From Oscillospiraceae bacterium (GTDB taxonomy: Bacteria; Bacillota; Clostridia; Lachnospirales; Lachnospiraceae): a stretch of 64,000 nucleotides of DNA. Made by a program: the position numbers and the translations under genes. The notes beneath the pieces are model-generated. The model saw only the letters and a list, made by a program, of their open reading frames with translations. It was not told the DNA's origin and did not search any database. Of the stretch, positions 1 through 7,953 are shown one piece after another (within the stretch, counting starts at the first letter, position 1; each line of letters begins with the position of its first letter). The stretch is from the NCBI GenBank assembly GCA_021771715.1, contig JAETOO010000012.1, positions 54,384 to 118,383 of the forward strand. The letters run 5' to 3'.

Positions 1-125
1 ATGCTTTCTGTATCAAACGCAATGTTCAACATCATATCTCTTATACTGTTCAAATCCATATCATTACATCTTTCTGCCGCTTTCTCGTACCTTCCTTGAA
101 ATAAATCCATTTTGAGCGTTTCCAT
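1..125 (-). CDS. Partial hypothetical protein (3-prime end outside the window)
   Basis: A reading frame runs off the left edge. It starts at an ATG on the minus strand and encodes about 41 residues beginning METLKMDLFQGRYEKAAERC. The start is chosen because an AGAGG ribosome binding site lies 7 bases upstream and the ATG five bases earlier hits a stop at once. The visible part is short, charged and Met-rich, with no motif I recognise. It was too short and truncated for the ORF track. The flanking AT-rich DNA and the nearby gene fragment suggest an accessory patch, but its function cannot be inferred. Confidence 0.55.
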   Translation of the reverse strand, partial: METLKMDLFQGRYEKAAERCNDMDLNSIRDMMLNIAFDTES

Positions 126-299
126 CACATTACCTCTTTTTCGTACTCGCCTGCCTATACTCTGAGAAAACTGTATTGGCTATTATGATCTTATTTTCAA
201 AAAATCGACTCCTTTTGCACTACTCGCTTCTATTTATTTAAAAAAACAGTACCGCTACAGACCAAATGTTCACTACCGAATTCAAAAAAACGCCATGAC

Positions 300-512
300 T
301 CATATTTCACCGCTTTTCAGGTAATAGCATTCTCCATCAATGTCCTCATGAGTCGTTATCAATGTCCACGACATCGTTTCATCAAAGATATAGATATCTT
401 CTGGCAGATACTCAGCCCCTTCCAGCAGGATTTTGAATGGTAAGCTGAGCACAGCAGTTTTACCAAATCTCCAGTAATTCTTAATAAATATTCTTTCACA
501 AGAATGAATATC
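300..512 (-). pseudogene. C-terminal fragment of an unrecognised protein
   Basis: An open frame of about 70 codons ends in TGA and contains a coherent stretch (YWRFGKTAVLSLPF, then LLEGAEYLPEDIYIFDETMS). It opens directly after an in-frame stop and has no ATG, GTG or TTG with a ribosome binding site at its 5-prime end. Amino-acid use looks protein-like rather than random, so I read it as the surviving C-terminus of a decayed gene. I do not recognise the family. It lies in AT-rich DNA between a partial unknown gene and the SRAP gene. Positions 126-299, between it and the left-edge gene, hold only AT-rich sequence with no feature I can name. Confidence 0.4.
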
Positions 513-549
513 TCAAAATACGAGGAATCCTACCCTCTTGGGCGATCGC

Positions 550-1134
550 TCAGAACAGGCTCAGCTGCTCATATTCCGTACTGCGCGCGAGCTCGGGCGG
601 TTCTTTTTTCAGAAGTGTTTCCACACATCCGTCATCCGACAGCCAGCGCTCGATCTCGCTTTTGTCCAGAATAAGCGGCATCCGTTCGTGCACCGGCGCC
701 ATAGACGAGTTGGCCTGTGTCGTCAGGATCACAAACCGGTTTTTGCCGTCGTACAGATTGTAACAGCCGGCCATAAAAAGCAACGGTGCGTGATCCGCCC
801 TCTGGAACGTGAATTTTTCTTTCTTCCGGTTCCATTCATAAAATCCGCTGGCCGGGATCACGCACCTGCGATGACGCACACTCTCCTGAAAGGTCCGTTT
901 CTCCAGGGCACTTTCTGCCCTTGCATTGATCAGGAGCCCTTTCCCCTCATGGCTCGGAAAGCCCCAGGTCATATCCATCGCTGTCCGTGCATTTTCCGGC
1001 TGCACCAGGACCGTTGCCGTGCGGGAAGGGCTGATATCGCCGGCGCAATACACGGCCATATGCCGATCCAGCTCCCGTACAAGCGTCTCCATTTCCCTTG
1101 CGGCATCAGCCAGTACATAGTAACGGCCACACAT
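550..1134 (-). CDS. SRAP (SOS response-associated peptidase, YedK/HMCES-like) protein
   Basis: A 194-residue SRAP-family protein. The family (E. coli YedK, human HMCES) covalently traps abasic sites in single-stranded DNA through Cys2 and protects them from cleavage. The expected residues are visible: Cys2 in MCGRYY, Asn70 in LINARAE, Glu100 in SGFYEW and His149 in APVHERMP. The start is moved 6 bases inward from the ORF-track TTG because catalysis requires Cys directly after the initiator Met, which is removed. An upstream GGGTGG can serve as ribosome binding site. It appears monocistronic. Family assignment is firm; involvement in an SOS response here is inference. Confidence 0.93.
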   Translation of the reverse strand: MCGRYYVLADAAREMETLVRELDRHMAVYCAGDISPSRTATVLVQPENARTAMDMTWGFPSHEGKGLLINARAESALEKRTFQESVRHRRCVIPASGFYEWNRKKEKFTFQRADHAPLLFMAGCYNLYDGKNRFVILTTQANSSMAPVHERMPLILDKSEIERWLSDDGCVETLLKKEPPELARSTEYEQLSLF

Positions 1135-1182
1135 AAGCAACCACCCTTCCCTTCATGCGTCTGTCTCTTCTATCATAATCGA

Positions 1183-2013
1183 TCAGAAGAACCGCGCGCC
1201 CATGTAGCCGACCATCCCGTCGATCTGCACCTTGTACCAGCCGCCGACGTCCTCGAGAAACTCGACTGTCGTGCCGTACATGTACTCCCCGATGATCTCC
1301 GCGTCCATGCTCGGGCCGCTGCGGATGTAGCAGGAGCCCTTTAGCGTCTTGTAGACAGGCGCAGGCTCCGTGGGCGGCTCGGTCTCCGTCGGCGCTTCCG
1401 TCTTTGGCTCAGTCTCTGTCTGCGGGTTGGTCTCGGCAGAGGTTCCAGCCTTCTGTGTTGCAGGTGCTTTTGTCTCCGGCTTCTGTGCAGAGGAGTTCTT
1501 CGATATTTCCGTCTCTCTCGTTGGCGTTTTGCTGTTCTGGATTCCGGCGGTGCCCGTATTCGTTCCCGCCGCTCCGCCTTCCTTCTCAGTCTGCGTCTCA
1601 GCGTTTGGCGCAGCCGGAGAATTTTTCTCGCCGTTCTGTGCTTCGGCTGCGGTTCTATCTGTGCGGTCAGTCTGCCCCTCGGCCGCAGTCCCATTTGTAC
1701 GGCCAATCTGTCCCTCGGCTGCCGTCCCGTTTGTGCGATCAGTCTGCTCCTCGGCTGCAGTCCCGTCTGCGCGGTCAGTCTGCCCTTCGGTTGCCGTCTC
1801 TCCTGTGCGCTCACTCTGCGCTTCCGTCTCTTCCGTCTGTCCCTTGCTGCTCTCGGCCTCCGTCAGAATCTCGATGACCTCCTTCGCCTCCGGCTGCCGG
1901 ACGCTCTGGTAGACGCGGACGCCGATCATGATCAGGGCGAACGCGAGAAGCGCCGCCAGCAGCAGAAGGAAATACCGCAGGTAATCGGACAGCCATTCCT
2001 TAAAATTGTGCAT
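1183..2013 (-). CDS. Membrane-anchored SH3-domain protein with repeat linker
   Basis: A 276-residue protein with three parts. An N-terminal membrane segment (roughly residues 11-33, YFLLLLAALLAFALIMIGV) is followed by a long hydrophilic linker rich in Thr, Glu, Ala and Gln. A C-terminal bacterial SH3 domain (about residues 210-276) contains CYIRSGPSMDAEIIGEY and ends VGYMGARFF. Such SH3 domains usually bind peptidoglycan, so an extracytoplasmic wall-binding role is inferred. The ATG at 2013 is preferred because AAAGGTGAG lies 8 bases upstream; the GTG in the ORF track overlaps that site. The linker includes a 36-bp tandem array annotated separately. No enzymatic domain is visible. Confidence 0.85.
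   Translation of the reverse strand: MHNFKEWLSDYLRYFLLLLAALLAFALIMIGVRVYQSVRQPEAKEVIEILTEAESSKGQTEETEAQSERTGETATEGQTDRADGTAAEEQTDRTNGTAAEGQIGRTNGTAAEGQTDRTDRTAAEAQNGEKNSPAAPNAETQTEKEGGAAGTNTGTAGIQNSKTPTRETEISKNSSAQKPETKAPATQKAGTSAETNPQTETEPKTEAPTETEPPTEPAPVYKTLKGSCYIRSGPSMDAEIIGEYMYGTTVEFLEDVGGWYKVQIDGMVGYMGARFF
1660..1839 (-). repeat. 36-bp in-frame tandem repeat (5 units)
   Basis: Units begin at 1660, 1696, 1732, 1768 and 1804, exactly 36 bp apart, and decay toward the last copy. Each encodes a 12-residue unit like GTAAEGQTDRTN in the linker of the SH3 protein. Divergence between copies is mostly single substitutions. Confidence 0.9.
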
Positions 2014-2130
2014 ATTCTCTCTCACCTTTCTGTATGTTCAATCGTTTTTTCGCAGAAAACACCGCAGACGTCAGCGCAGTCTCTGGCATCCGGCCAAGCG
2101 CACCTGCCTGCTCTCATTGCAGCGATATGC

Positions 2131-2176
2131 AAAAAGGCCATGCCGAAACCAGCTGCCCCGGGCGATGGCCTTTCTT
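2131..2176 (-). terminator. Rho-independent terminator after thrC
   Basis: The sequence holds a hairpin AAAGGCCAT...ATGGCCTTT with a GC-rich interior. Read on the minus strand, the stem is followed by TTT. It lies 100 bases past the thrC stop and before the SH3 gene. Confidence 0.75.
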
Positions 2177-2185
2177 TTGCCTTTA

Positions 2186-2276
2186 CAATTCAGCCACAGA
2201 CAGAAGCAGCAAAGCGGCGGATCGCTTGCACAGTGAGCAAGTCTGCGGTTTGCAGGACCGCTCTGGCTGAATTGTA
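2186..2276. repeat. Intergenic structured repeat, copy A (11-bp terminal inverted repeats)
   Basis: ACAATTCAGCC at the left and GGCTGAATTGT at the right form a perfect 11-bp inverted repeat enclosing about 70 bases. The interior contains GCAAAGCGGCGGATCGC, also present near 3838 and, diverged and inverted, near 11880. This resembles a small non-autonomous or REP-like element. No coding capacity. Confidence 0.6.
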
Positions 2277-2277
2277 G

Positions 2278-3774
2278 TCATAATGAATCAATTCCAAGAA
2301 ATTCCCGCACTGCCTGCTTCATCTCGCCGGCGTCGATCACTTTGTCGTGCAGCACAGGCGCTGTGCGGATCTCCTCGACTGCCTGCGGGATGGTAACGCC
2401 GGAGATGCGCGCGAGCTCATCGATCAGTGCAAAGTCGTCCATCGACGCGTACTTCCCGTCGATCGCGCCCATGACGCTGCGCGCGAACTTGAACGGGCTC
2501 GCAGTGGAGGCGATCACGGCCGGTGCAGACGGGCTGTTCTGCCGCTTCCACGTGTGGTAGACGTGGGAAGCCACCGCAGTGTGCGTATCCAGCACATACC
2601 CGGTCTCCCGATAGAGCGTCCGGATCTCGTCCGCTGTCTCCTCCTCGGTCGCATAGCCGCCCGCAAAATCCTCCATCGCCGCCCGCATGTCGTCTGTGAT
2701 GGTGTACGAGCCGGTCTGCACAAGCGACTGCATCAGAGCCGCGTTCTTCGCGGAGTCATTTCCGGCGAGGCGGTAGATCAGGCGCTCGAGGTTGCTCGAG
2801 ATCAGGATGTCCATCGACGGCGATGAGGTCAGCACGAACGGACGGTTCCGGTCGTAGACGCCGGTCTCAAAGAAGTCGTAGAGCACCTTATTTTCATTCG
2901 ACGCGCAGATCAGTTTCCCGACCGGAAGGCCCATCTGCTTCGCGTAGAACGCCGCGAGGATGTTTCCGAAATTGCCGGTCGGCACGACGACGTTCATCGG
3001 CTCGCCCGCGGCCAGTTCCTTCCGCTCGAGCAGCCGACCGTACGCGTAGACGTAGTAGACGATCTGCGGGACGAGACGGCCGATGTTGATCGAGTTGGCT
3101 GACGAGAAGCAAAATCCGTGCTGCGCCAGCTCTTCCTTGAGCGGCTCGTCGGAGAAAATGCGCTTCACACCGGACTGCGCGTCATCAAAATTCCCGTGAA
3201 TGCCGATGACGCAGGTGTTCGCCCCCTTCTGCGTCACCATCTGCTTCTCCTGCACCGCGCTGACGCCGTCCTTCGGATAGAAGACGATAATCCGCGTGCC
3301 CGGCACGTCGGCAAAGCCTGCGAGCGCCGCCTTCCCGGTGTCGCCGGAGGTCGCCGTCAGGATCACGATCTCCTTGTCCTCGTGATTCTTCCGCGCGGCC
3401 GTCGTCATCAGATAGGGAAGGATCGAGAGCGCCATATCCTTAAAGGCGATCGTCTTTCCGTGAAACAGCTCGAGATAAAAGGCATCGCCCACCTTGCGGA
3501 GCTGCGCAATCTCGGGCGTGTCAAACTTTTCATCGTATGCACTGCGGATGCAGCCGCGAAGCTCCTCTTCCGTGTAATCGGTCAGCAGCAGGCTCATGAC
3601 CGCGTACGCCGTCTCCTGGTAGCTCATGCCGGAGAGCTGCTCTAACGGGAAGTCAAAGCCCGGAAGTTCCTCCGGCACGTACAGCCCTCCGTCCTCGGCC
3701 AGTCCCTTCAGCACTGCCTGGGAAGCGGTGACTCTGTTATTCGCATCTCTTGTGCTTCTGTACATCCATTCCAT
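2278..3774 (-). CDS. thrC: Threonine synthase
   Basis: A 498-residue PLP-dependent fold-type II enzyme converting O-phosphohomoserine to threonine. Visible family features are the N-terminal MYRSTRDANNRV start region, the PLP-lysine segment FHGKTIAFKDMALS (Lys near residue 115), TATSGDTGKAAL, and the phosphate-binding PTGNFGNILAA. Length matches the long clostridial and E. coli type. The start is set at the ATG of MEWMYRST because a purine-rich AGAGGAAAAGG lies 8 bases upstream; the GTG in the ORF track is too close to it. No leader attenuator was recognised upstream. A terminator hairpin follows the stop. Confidence 0.96.
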   Translation of the reverse strand: MEWMYRSTRDANNRVTASQAVLKGLAEDGGLYVPEELPGFDFPLEQLSGMSYQETAYAVMSLLLTDYTEEELRGCIRSAYDEKFDTPEIAQLRKVGDAFYLELFHGKTIAFKDMALSILPYLMTTAARKNHEDKEIVILTATSGDTGKAALAGFADVPGTRIIVFYPKDGVSAVQEKQMVTQKGANTCVIGIHGNFDDAQSGVKRIFSDEPLKEELAQHGFCFSSANSINIGRLVPQIVYYVYAYGRLLERKELAAGEPMNVVVPTGNFGNILAAFYAKQMGLPVGKLICASNENKVLYDFFETGVYDRNRPFVLTSSPSMDILISSNLERLIYRLAGNDSAKNAALMQSLVQTGSYTITDDMRAAMEDFAGGYATEEETADEIRTLYRETGYVLDTHTAVASHVYHTWKRQNSPSAPAVIASTASPFKFARSVMGAIDGKYASMDDFALIDELARISGVTIPQAVEEIRTAPVLHDKVIDAGEMKQAVREFLGIDSL

Positions 3775-3825
3775 AATACGCACCTTTTCCTCTTTCCTTT
3801 ATGAATGGGCAAAACCGCCCGTCCG

Positions 3826-3870
3826 GCCACGGCAGGAGCTGCAAAGCGGCGGATCGCCTGCAGGACATTC
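3826..3870. repeat. Intergenic repeat fragment, copy B
   Basis: The block GCAGGAGCTGCAAAGCGGCGG and the following ATCGCCTGCAGG closely match the core of the element at 2186-2276 and the inverse of part of the 11.8-11.9 kb element. It lies between thrC and the SleB hydrolase gene. No ORF is supported here. Confidence 0.5.
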
Positions 3871-3908
3871 CGGCCCGGCCCTTTGATTTCCCCGTGAGTA
3901 TACCACAC

Positions 3909-3948
3909 GAAAAAGGCCATTGCAACTTCTGATTACAACGGCCTTTCG
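3909..3948 (-). terminator. Terminator hairpin downstream of the SleB-type gene
   Basis: AAAGGCC...GGCCTTT, with an inner TTGCAAC/GTTGTAA-like pairing, forms a stem-loop about 110 bases after the hydrolase stop (minus strand) and upstream of thrC. Minus-strand reading leaves a short T-run after the stem. Confidence 0.6.
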
Positions 3949-4059
3949 TATTCTGCTCCTGCCTGCTGCCCACAAACGGCAGATTCCCGTCTGCAAAATG
4001 CGGCTCTGGCGCAGCACTGCATCGATATTCGTTCGCGGTTCCGCCACGGTCCGGCGCTG

Positions 4060-4872
4060 CTATCCGTTCACGTATTCCTGATAGGTGTAATACTCATGGC
4101 CGCCGTACTCGAAAAGCTTCGCGAGCTTCGCGTCGAACCAGTCGGCATCCTGCGTCCTCGCACCGTCGCGCGCGAGAAAGAACAGTGCTCCCTCGGAATA
4201 GTCTTCTCCCTGCAGCACCCGCTCCACGGCCTCCACCGTCGAATCGGTCACAGAACAGGAGTAGATTCGTCCGTCTGACGTAGGCTGAAACTGGTCATCC
4301 TGCCAAACGACATCACAGATGGTATCGGGGAAATGCGAATCCCGGACCCGGTTCAGCACGACGCCTGCCACCATCATCTTACTGATGACATCCCCGCCTG
4401 TCGCCTCTGCCTCCACGATCTGCAGCAGTGTGTAGTACTCCTCAGACGACATCTGGTTCTCCAGAACCGCCTGCTGCGCATAGTATCCCAGCTCACTGGC
4501 CTTGTCCGTCCCGCTGCCGATCTGCGCGCGCCACAGCGCCCGCCGGTCGACGGCTGCCGCACCGGCCAGTGCGTCCTCTTTCGCTCCTCCCACGTTCACA
4601 AGCCTCGTAACCTTCGCGTATCGCTCCATGTCGGCAACACCTTCCATTACCCCCGTCAGGCCTGTCTGAATACGCTGCCCGCCCTCATTCAAAGCGGAGT
4701 TCACCGCATACACCCTTCCGCGACTGCCTGTCTCAAATTTTGAAATAGCAAGAGTAATGCCACTAATCATCAGTATGCCGAACAGTACAAATGCGATATC
4801 TCTGATATACCGGCAAATGATCCGTTCTGCGAAACCATCCTTTGACTCCTTTGTGTTTGTCAACAGCATCAT
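4060..4872 (-). CDS. Membrane-anchored SleB-type cell wall hydrolase
   Basis: A 270-residue protein with an N-terminal hydrophobic helix (about residues 26-44, IAFVLFGILMISGITLAI) and a C-terminal Hydrolase_2 (SleB) domain from about residue 140. Diagnostic stretches are LLQIVEAEATGGDVISKMMVAGVVLNR, containing the presumed catalytic Glu, and DDQFQPTSDGRI. In the family such domains act as spore-cortex or wall lytic enzymes. The anchor suggests an outward-facing enzyme. A consensus sigma-A promoter lies upstream, arguing for vegetative expression rather than strict sporulation control. A second SleB-domain gene with a different wall-attachment module sits at 62588-63820. Confidence 0.88.
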   Translation of the reverse strand: MMLLTNTKESKDGFAERIICRYIRDIAFVLFGILMISGITLAISKFETGSRGRVYAVNSALNEGGQRIQTGLTGVMEGVADMERYAKVTRLVNVGGAKEDALAGAAAVDRRALWRAQIGSGTDKASELGYYAQQAVLENQMSSEEYYTLLQIVEAEATGGDVISKMMVAGVVLNRVRDSHFPDTICDVVWQDDQFQPTSDGRIYSCSVTDSTVEAVERVLQGEDYSEGALFFLARDGARTQDADWFDAKLAKLFEYGGHEYYTYQEYVNG

Positions 4873-4961
4873 AAACTCTCCTGTAATCCTCGCCCGGCTG
4901 CTCCCCGCCCGGCTGTTCTTCCCCCCTATCGTTTATTTATACTGTTTTTGTAACGTATCTC

Positions 4962-4991
4962 ATTATAACCGATCTCTCTTCACACTGTCAA
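4962..4991 (-). promoter_or_regulatory. Sigma-A promoter for the SleB-type gene
   Basis: Minus-strand TTGACA, 18-bp spacer, TATAAT about 90 bases before the ATG. Both hexamers are perfect consensus. Confidence 0.8.
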
Positions 4992-5251
4992 TATATTTTT
5001 CATAATTTTGTAACATTTTATTTGATCGACAAATTTTTTATTACATTTCTGTTACTCTATAACAAATTTTCGCACCCATATGCGGTCAAATTCTGGTGCA
5101 TCTCACCATTGCCAATCCGTGCCTCCGGCACTTTAAACAACGCATTTTTACGCGGTTTTTCGAGTTTTTCTGCTCTTTCTCAGGGAAACTTGTCAGGATT
5201 GTAAGAAATATGTCGTCTTTGTAATATTTATGTAATAAATTTATTTCGCGG

Positions 5252-5280
5252 TTGTGACATGAATGCAGAGATGCTATACT
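5252..5280 (+). promoter_or_regulatory. Candidate promoter upstream of the repeat array and traX
   Basis: TTGTGA, 17-bp spacer, TATACT. If used, the transcript would run through the 34-bp array at 5308-5507 before reaching the traX start. The rest of 4992-5251 is AT-rich with no gene supported. Confidence 0.55.
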
Positions 5281-5307
5281 ATCTATTATTTTATAATTGA
5301 TACCAGG

Positions 5308-5507
5308 CCGCCGCTTAGCCGCGCTGCATTTTGCTGATATCATGCTGCTTAGCCGTGCTGCATTTTCTGATATCATGCTGCTCTGGCGCGCTGTATTGTT
5401 TTGATACTATGCTGTTTTGGCGCGCACTGCGTTTTGCCGATATCATACTGCTTTGGCGTGCTGCGTTTTGCTGGCATCATATTGTTTTGGCGCGCTGCAT
5501 TTTTATG
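5308..5507 (+). repeat. 34-bp tandem repeat array upstream of traX (6 units)
   Basis: The GCTGCATTTT-like anchor recurs at 5323, 5357, 5390, 5426, 5460 and 5494, giving spacings of 34, 33, 36, 34 and 34. Each unit carries a core like TGATATCATGCTGCTTTGGCG; three copies keep the palindrome GATATC. Units are contiguous with no unique spacers, so this is not CRISPR. The array ends a few bases before the traX ribosome binding site. Confidence 0.9.
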
Positions 5508-5527
5508 GAAACAAGGAGGATTCCGCA

Positions 5528-6292
5528 ATGTCACTTGAGCACCGTCCGTTTGCCCCAGCTGCCGACCGGCCTCTGAACCGGGATTGCATCAAATATCTTG
5601 CCGTGCTGGCCATGCTGCTCAATCATATCGCCTACGTCTTTTTGCCGCACAATGGACCTCTCTTTGAGATCCTCACGGATATCGGCTACTTCACGGCGAT
5701 CACGATGTGCTACTTTCTGGTGGAGGGATATGGCTACACGCGCTCCAAACGGGACTACGCCCGGCGGCTCCTTCTCTTTGCGCTGCTCTCCCAGCCGCCC
5801 TTCTGGCTCGCGTTCGGCACTCCGAGCCTGAACATGCTGTTCACGCTGCTGTGCTGCTTTTTGATTCTGGTCTGCAGGGAGCGGATTGCAGACAGACGGC
5901 GGCAAAGTGTGGTTGTCGCAGTGCTCATGCTGCTGACCGTCTTCGGCGACTGGGCTGTGTTCGCCGCGTGGTTCACGATTCAGTTTGACCAGGCGCGCGG
6001 AGACCGGGACGCGCAAAGGAGCGCCTATCTGCGAAGCTATCTGGTCTTCTCGCTGGTCAGTGTGATCCAGTACGCGTCGGAGTGCGCACTGTGGCTCGCC
6101 GTGCTGCGCGGTCTGGCAGCCGGGCTGGGAATCCTCGTCTCCGGCTTTGTGATTCTGCACCTGTACAACGGGCAGCGCGCCGCAAGGGGCCGCGCCTTCT
6201 CCAAGTGGTTTTTCTATCTGTTTTACCCGGTGCACCTGACGGCGCTGGTGGTGATCCGGCTATGCTGCAACGCGCTGATCGGCAAAATTTAA
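5528..6292 (+). CDS. TraX family membrane protein
   Basis: A 254-residue multi-pass membrane protein. The signature DCIKYLAVLAMLLNHIAYVF at residues 18-37, followed by about seven further hydrophobic segments, is that of the TraX/acyltransferase-like family; F-plasmid TraX N-acetylates pilin. The ATG at 5528 is selected because AAGGAGGA sits 7 bases upstream; the 291-residue ORF in the track extends into the tandem array and has no such site. No conjugation genes are nearby, so a chromosomal surface-modification role is likely but unknown. The transcript leader would contain the 34-bp repeats. Confidence 0.87.
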   Translation: MSLEHRPFAPAADRPLNRDCIKYLAVLAMLLNHIAYVFLPHNGPLFEILTDIGYFTAITMCYFLVEGYGYTRSKRDYARRLLLFALLSQPPFWLAFGTPSLNMLFTLLCCFLILVCRERIADRRRQSVVVAVLMLLTVFGDWAVFAAWFTIQFDQARGDRDAQRSAYLRSYLVFSLVSVIQYASECALWLAVLRGLAAGLGILVSGFVILHLYNGQRAARGRAFSKWFFYLFYPVHLTALVVIRLCCNALIGKI

Positions 6293-6435
6293 GCGGCACT
6301 GCAGTTTTGTAAAAAAGGCTGGCAGTTTTCGCCATTTTATGATAATATTTCTCATTAATGCAGCTGGTTGACGGCCCCGGTATCCAGGAGGATCTGTCCC
6401 GCTGTAGAATACATATTTCAGGAGATGATACATAT

Positions 6436-7605
6436 ATGATAGCTTTTTTAGCCCGGCTTTTTATTAAAGATCACACAAATTATCAGGAACCGTCGGTGCG
6501 CCAGGCGTACGGGACCTTGAGCGGTGCAGTCGGCATCGCGCTGAACATCCTGCTCTTCTTCGGCAAATGGCTCGCCGGGACCTTGAGCGGCTCGATCGCG
6601 ATCACGGCGGACGCCTTCAACAACCTCTCGGACGCGGGCTCCTCCGTGATCACACTGATTGGCTTTCGGCTCTCCGGGCAGAAGCCGGACCCGGAGCATC
6701 CGTTTGGGCACGGACGGATGGAGTACCTCTCCGGGGTCTTCGTCTCCGTCGCGATCCTGATCATGGGCTTCGAGCTGATCAAGTCCTCGATTGAGAAGAT
6801 CCTGCACCCGGAGGCGATCGAGGGAAGCCCCGTCATCCTGGCGATCCTCGCCGCGTCGATTCTCGTAAAGGTCTACATGTATCTGTACAACAGCCGGATC
6901 GGCAAAAAGATCGGCAGTGCGGCGATGCAGGCCACCGCGAACGACAGCCTCAGCGATACCGTCTCGACCACCCTGGTGCTCGCGGCGACGGTCATCAGCT
7001 CGCTCACCGGGCTGATATTGGACGGCTGGTTCGGCGTGCTGGTCGGCGTCTTCATCTTCTACACCGGGATCACCACGATGAAGGACACGATCGACCCGCT
7101 GCTCGGCCAGGCACCCGAGAAGGAGTTCGTCGACCAGATCGAGCAGATCGTGATGGCTTCGCCGATGGTATGCGGCATCCACGACCTGATCGTGCACGAC
7201 TACGGCCCCGGCAGAGTCATGATCTCCCTGCACGCGGAGGTGCCCGCGCACGGAGACCTGCTTGTCATCCACGATGAGATCGACAATATCGAGCGGGTGC
7301 TTCAGCACGAGCTGAACTGCCACGCCACGATCCACATGGACCCGATTGTGACCGACGATGCGGAGACCTCCCGGATGCACGAGGAGGTGCTCGCGCTCGC
7401 ACACTCCGTGCTGCCGGAGCTGAAAATCCACGATTTCCGCATGGTGAAGGGAAACACGCACACGAACCTGGTGTTTGACGTGCTCGTCCCGTACAAGGCG
7501 CCGCTCTCCGATGAAATGATCGAGGAGAAACTGAAGGAGAAGATTGCCGCGCTCCCGGGCGCCGTCTATTTTGCAGTGATCCAGATCGACCACGCATATT
7601 GCTGA
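6436..7605 (+). CDS. Cation diffusion facilitator family transporter
   Basis: A 389-residue CDF-family divalent cation exporter. Membrane segments start near residue 25. The metal-site signature ITADAFNNLSDAGSS, the intramembrane HPFGHGRMEYLSG, and the second ATANDSLSDTVST of helix V are visible, followed by a C-terminal cytoplasmic ferredoxin-like domain (VCGIHDLIVHDYGPG, SLHAEVPA). The start is set at MIAFLARLF because AGGAGA lies about 10 bases upstream; the ORF-track start 78 bases earlier has no ribosome binding site. Metal specificity (Zn, Mn, Fe or Co) is not determinable here. Its final codons and stop form the first unit of the following 34-bp tandem array. Confidence 0.92.
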   Translation: MIAFLARLFIKDHTNYQEPSVRQAYGTLSGAVGIALNILLFFGKWLAGTLSGSIAITADAFNNLSDAGSSVITLIGFRLSGQKPDPEHPFGHGRMEYLSGVFVSVAILIMGFELIKSSIEKILHPEAIEGSPVILAILAASILVKVYMYLYNSRIGKKIGSAAMQATANDSLSDTVSTTLVLAATVISSLTGLILDGWFGVLVGVFIFYTGITTMKDTIDPLLGQAPEKEFVDQIEQIVMASPMVCGIHDLIVHDYGPGRVMISLHAEVPAHGDLLVIHDEIDNIERVLQHELNCHATIHMDPIVTDDAETSRMHEEVLALAHSVLPELKIHDFRMVKGNTHTNLVFDVLVPYKAPLSDEMIEEKLKEKIAALPGAVYFAVIQIDHAYC

Positions 7606-7753
7606 CGGAGTTGATTTGATCGATCATGCGCACTGCTGACGGAGTTGATTTGATCAGCCGCGCATACTGCGGACAGAGCGATAGGAACCACGTATACTGC
7701 TGATAACCCCGATAGAAACGGACGTGCATATTACTGACTGAGCTGCCGTGACC
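7584..7753 (+). repeat. 34-bp tandem array derived from the transporter 3-prime end
   Basis: Units start at 7584, 7618, 7652, about 7685 and about 7720. Unit 1 encodes the last residues of the transporter (IDHAYC) plus its TGA; unit 2 repeats these almost exactly (IDHAHC then TGA). Units 3-5 are progressively diverged. The period is 34 bp, not a multiple of three. The remaining gap to leuA (7754-7953) holds only the terminator. Confidence 0.85.
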
Positions 7754-7794
7754 ATGACCAGACAGGCGATCTGCGTTGCTACCGATACTGTATA

Positions 7795-7860
7795 AAACAC
7801 CCCCATCTGACTCTCTTGCCTCTCTTTTCGAGAACAAGGGATACGGATGGGGGTTGTTTG
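7795..7860. terminator. Bidirectional terminator between the CDF gene and leuA
   Basis: AACACCCCCATC pairs with GATGGGGGTTGTT. T-rich tails follow on both strands, matching the two convergent genes. Confidence 0.85.
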
Positions 7861-7953
7861 GTTCACCGGCTTGTCAGAATGCGTTGAATTTCGGACTCAT
7901 CTGGTATAGTATATTGCAAATAATACGCAGCGTGGCCTGTATCGAACGCTATA

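Noticed and set aside
1370-1912. Plus-strand Ser/Val-rich ORFs over the SH3 gene
   Set aside because: They are shadows of the 36-bp repeat read on the other strand.
5086-5376. 96-residue minus-strand ORF in the traX upstream region
   Set aside because: It runs through the tandem repeats, lacks a ribosome binding site and has no recognisable sequence.
5308-5507. 34-bp array upstream of traX as a CRISPR array
   Set aside because: The units are contiguous with no unique spacers, they are degenerate, and there are no cas genes. The same holds for the array at 7584-7753.
5417-5527. Extended N-terminus of the TraX ORF
   Set aside because: These codons translate the 34-bp repeats; AAGGAGGA places the start at 5528.
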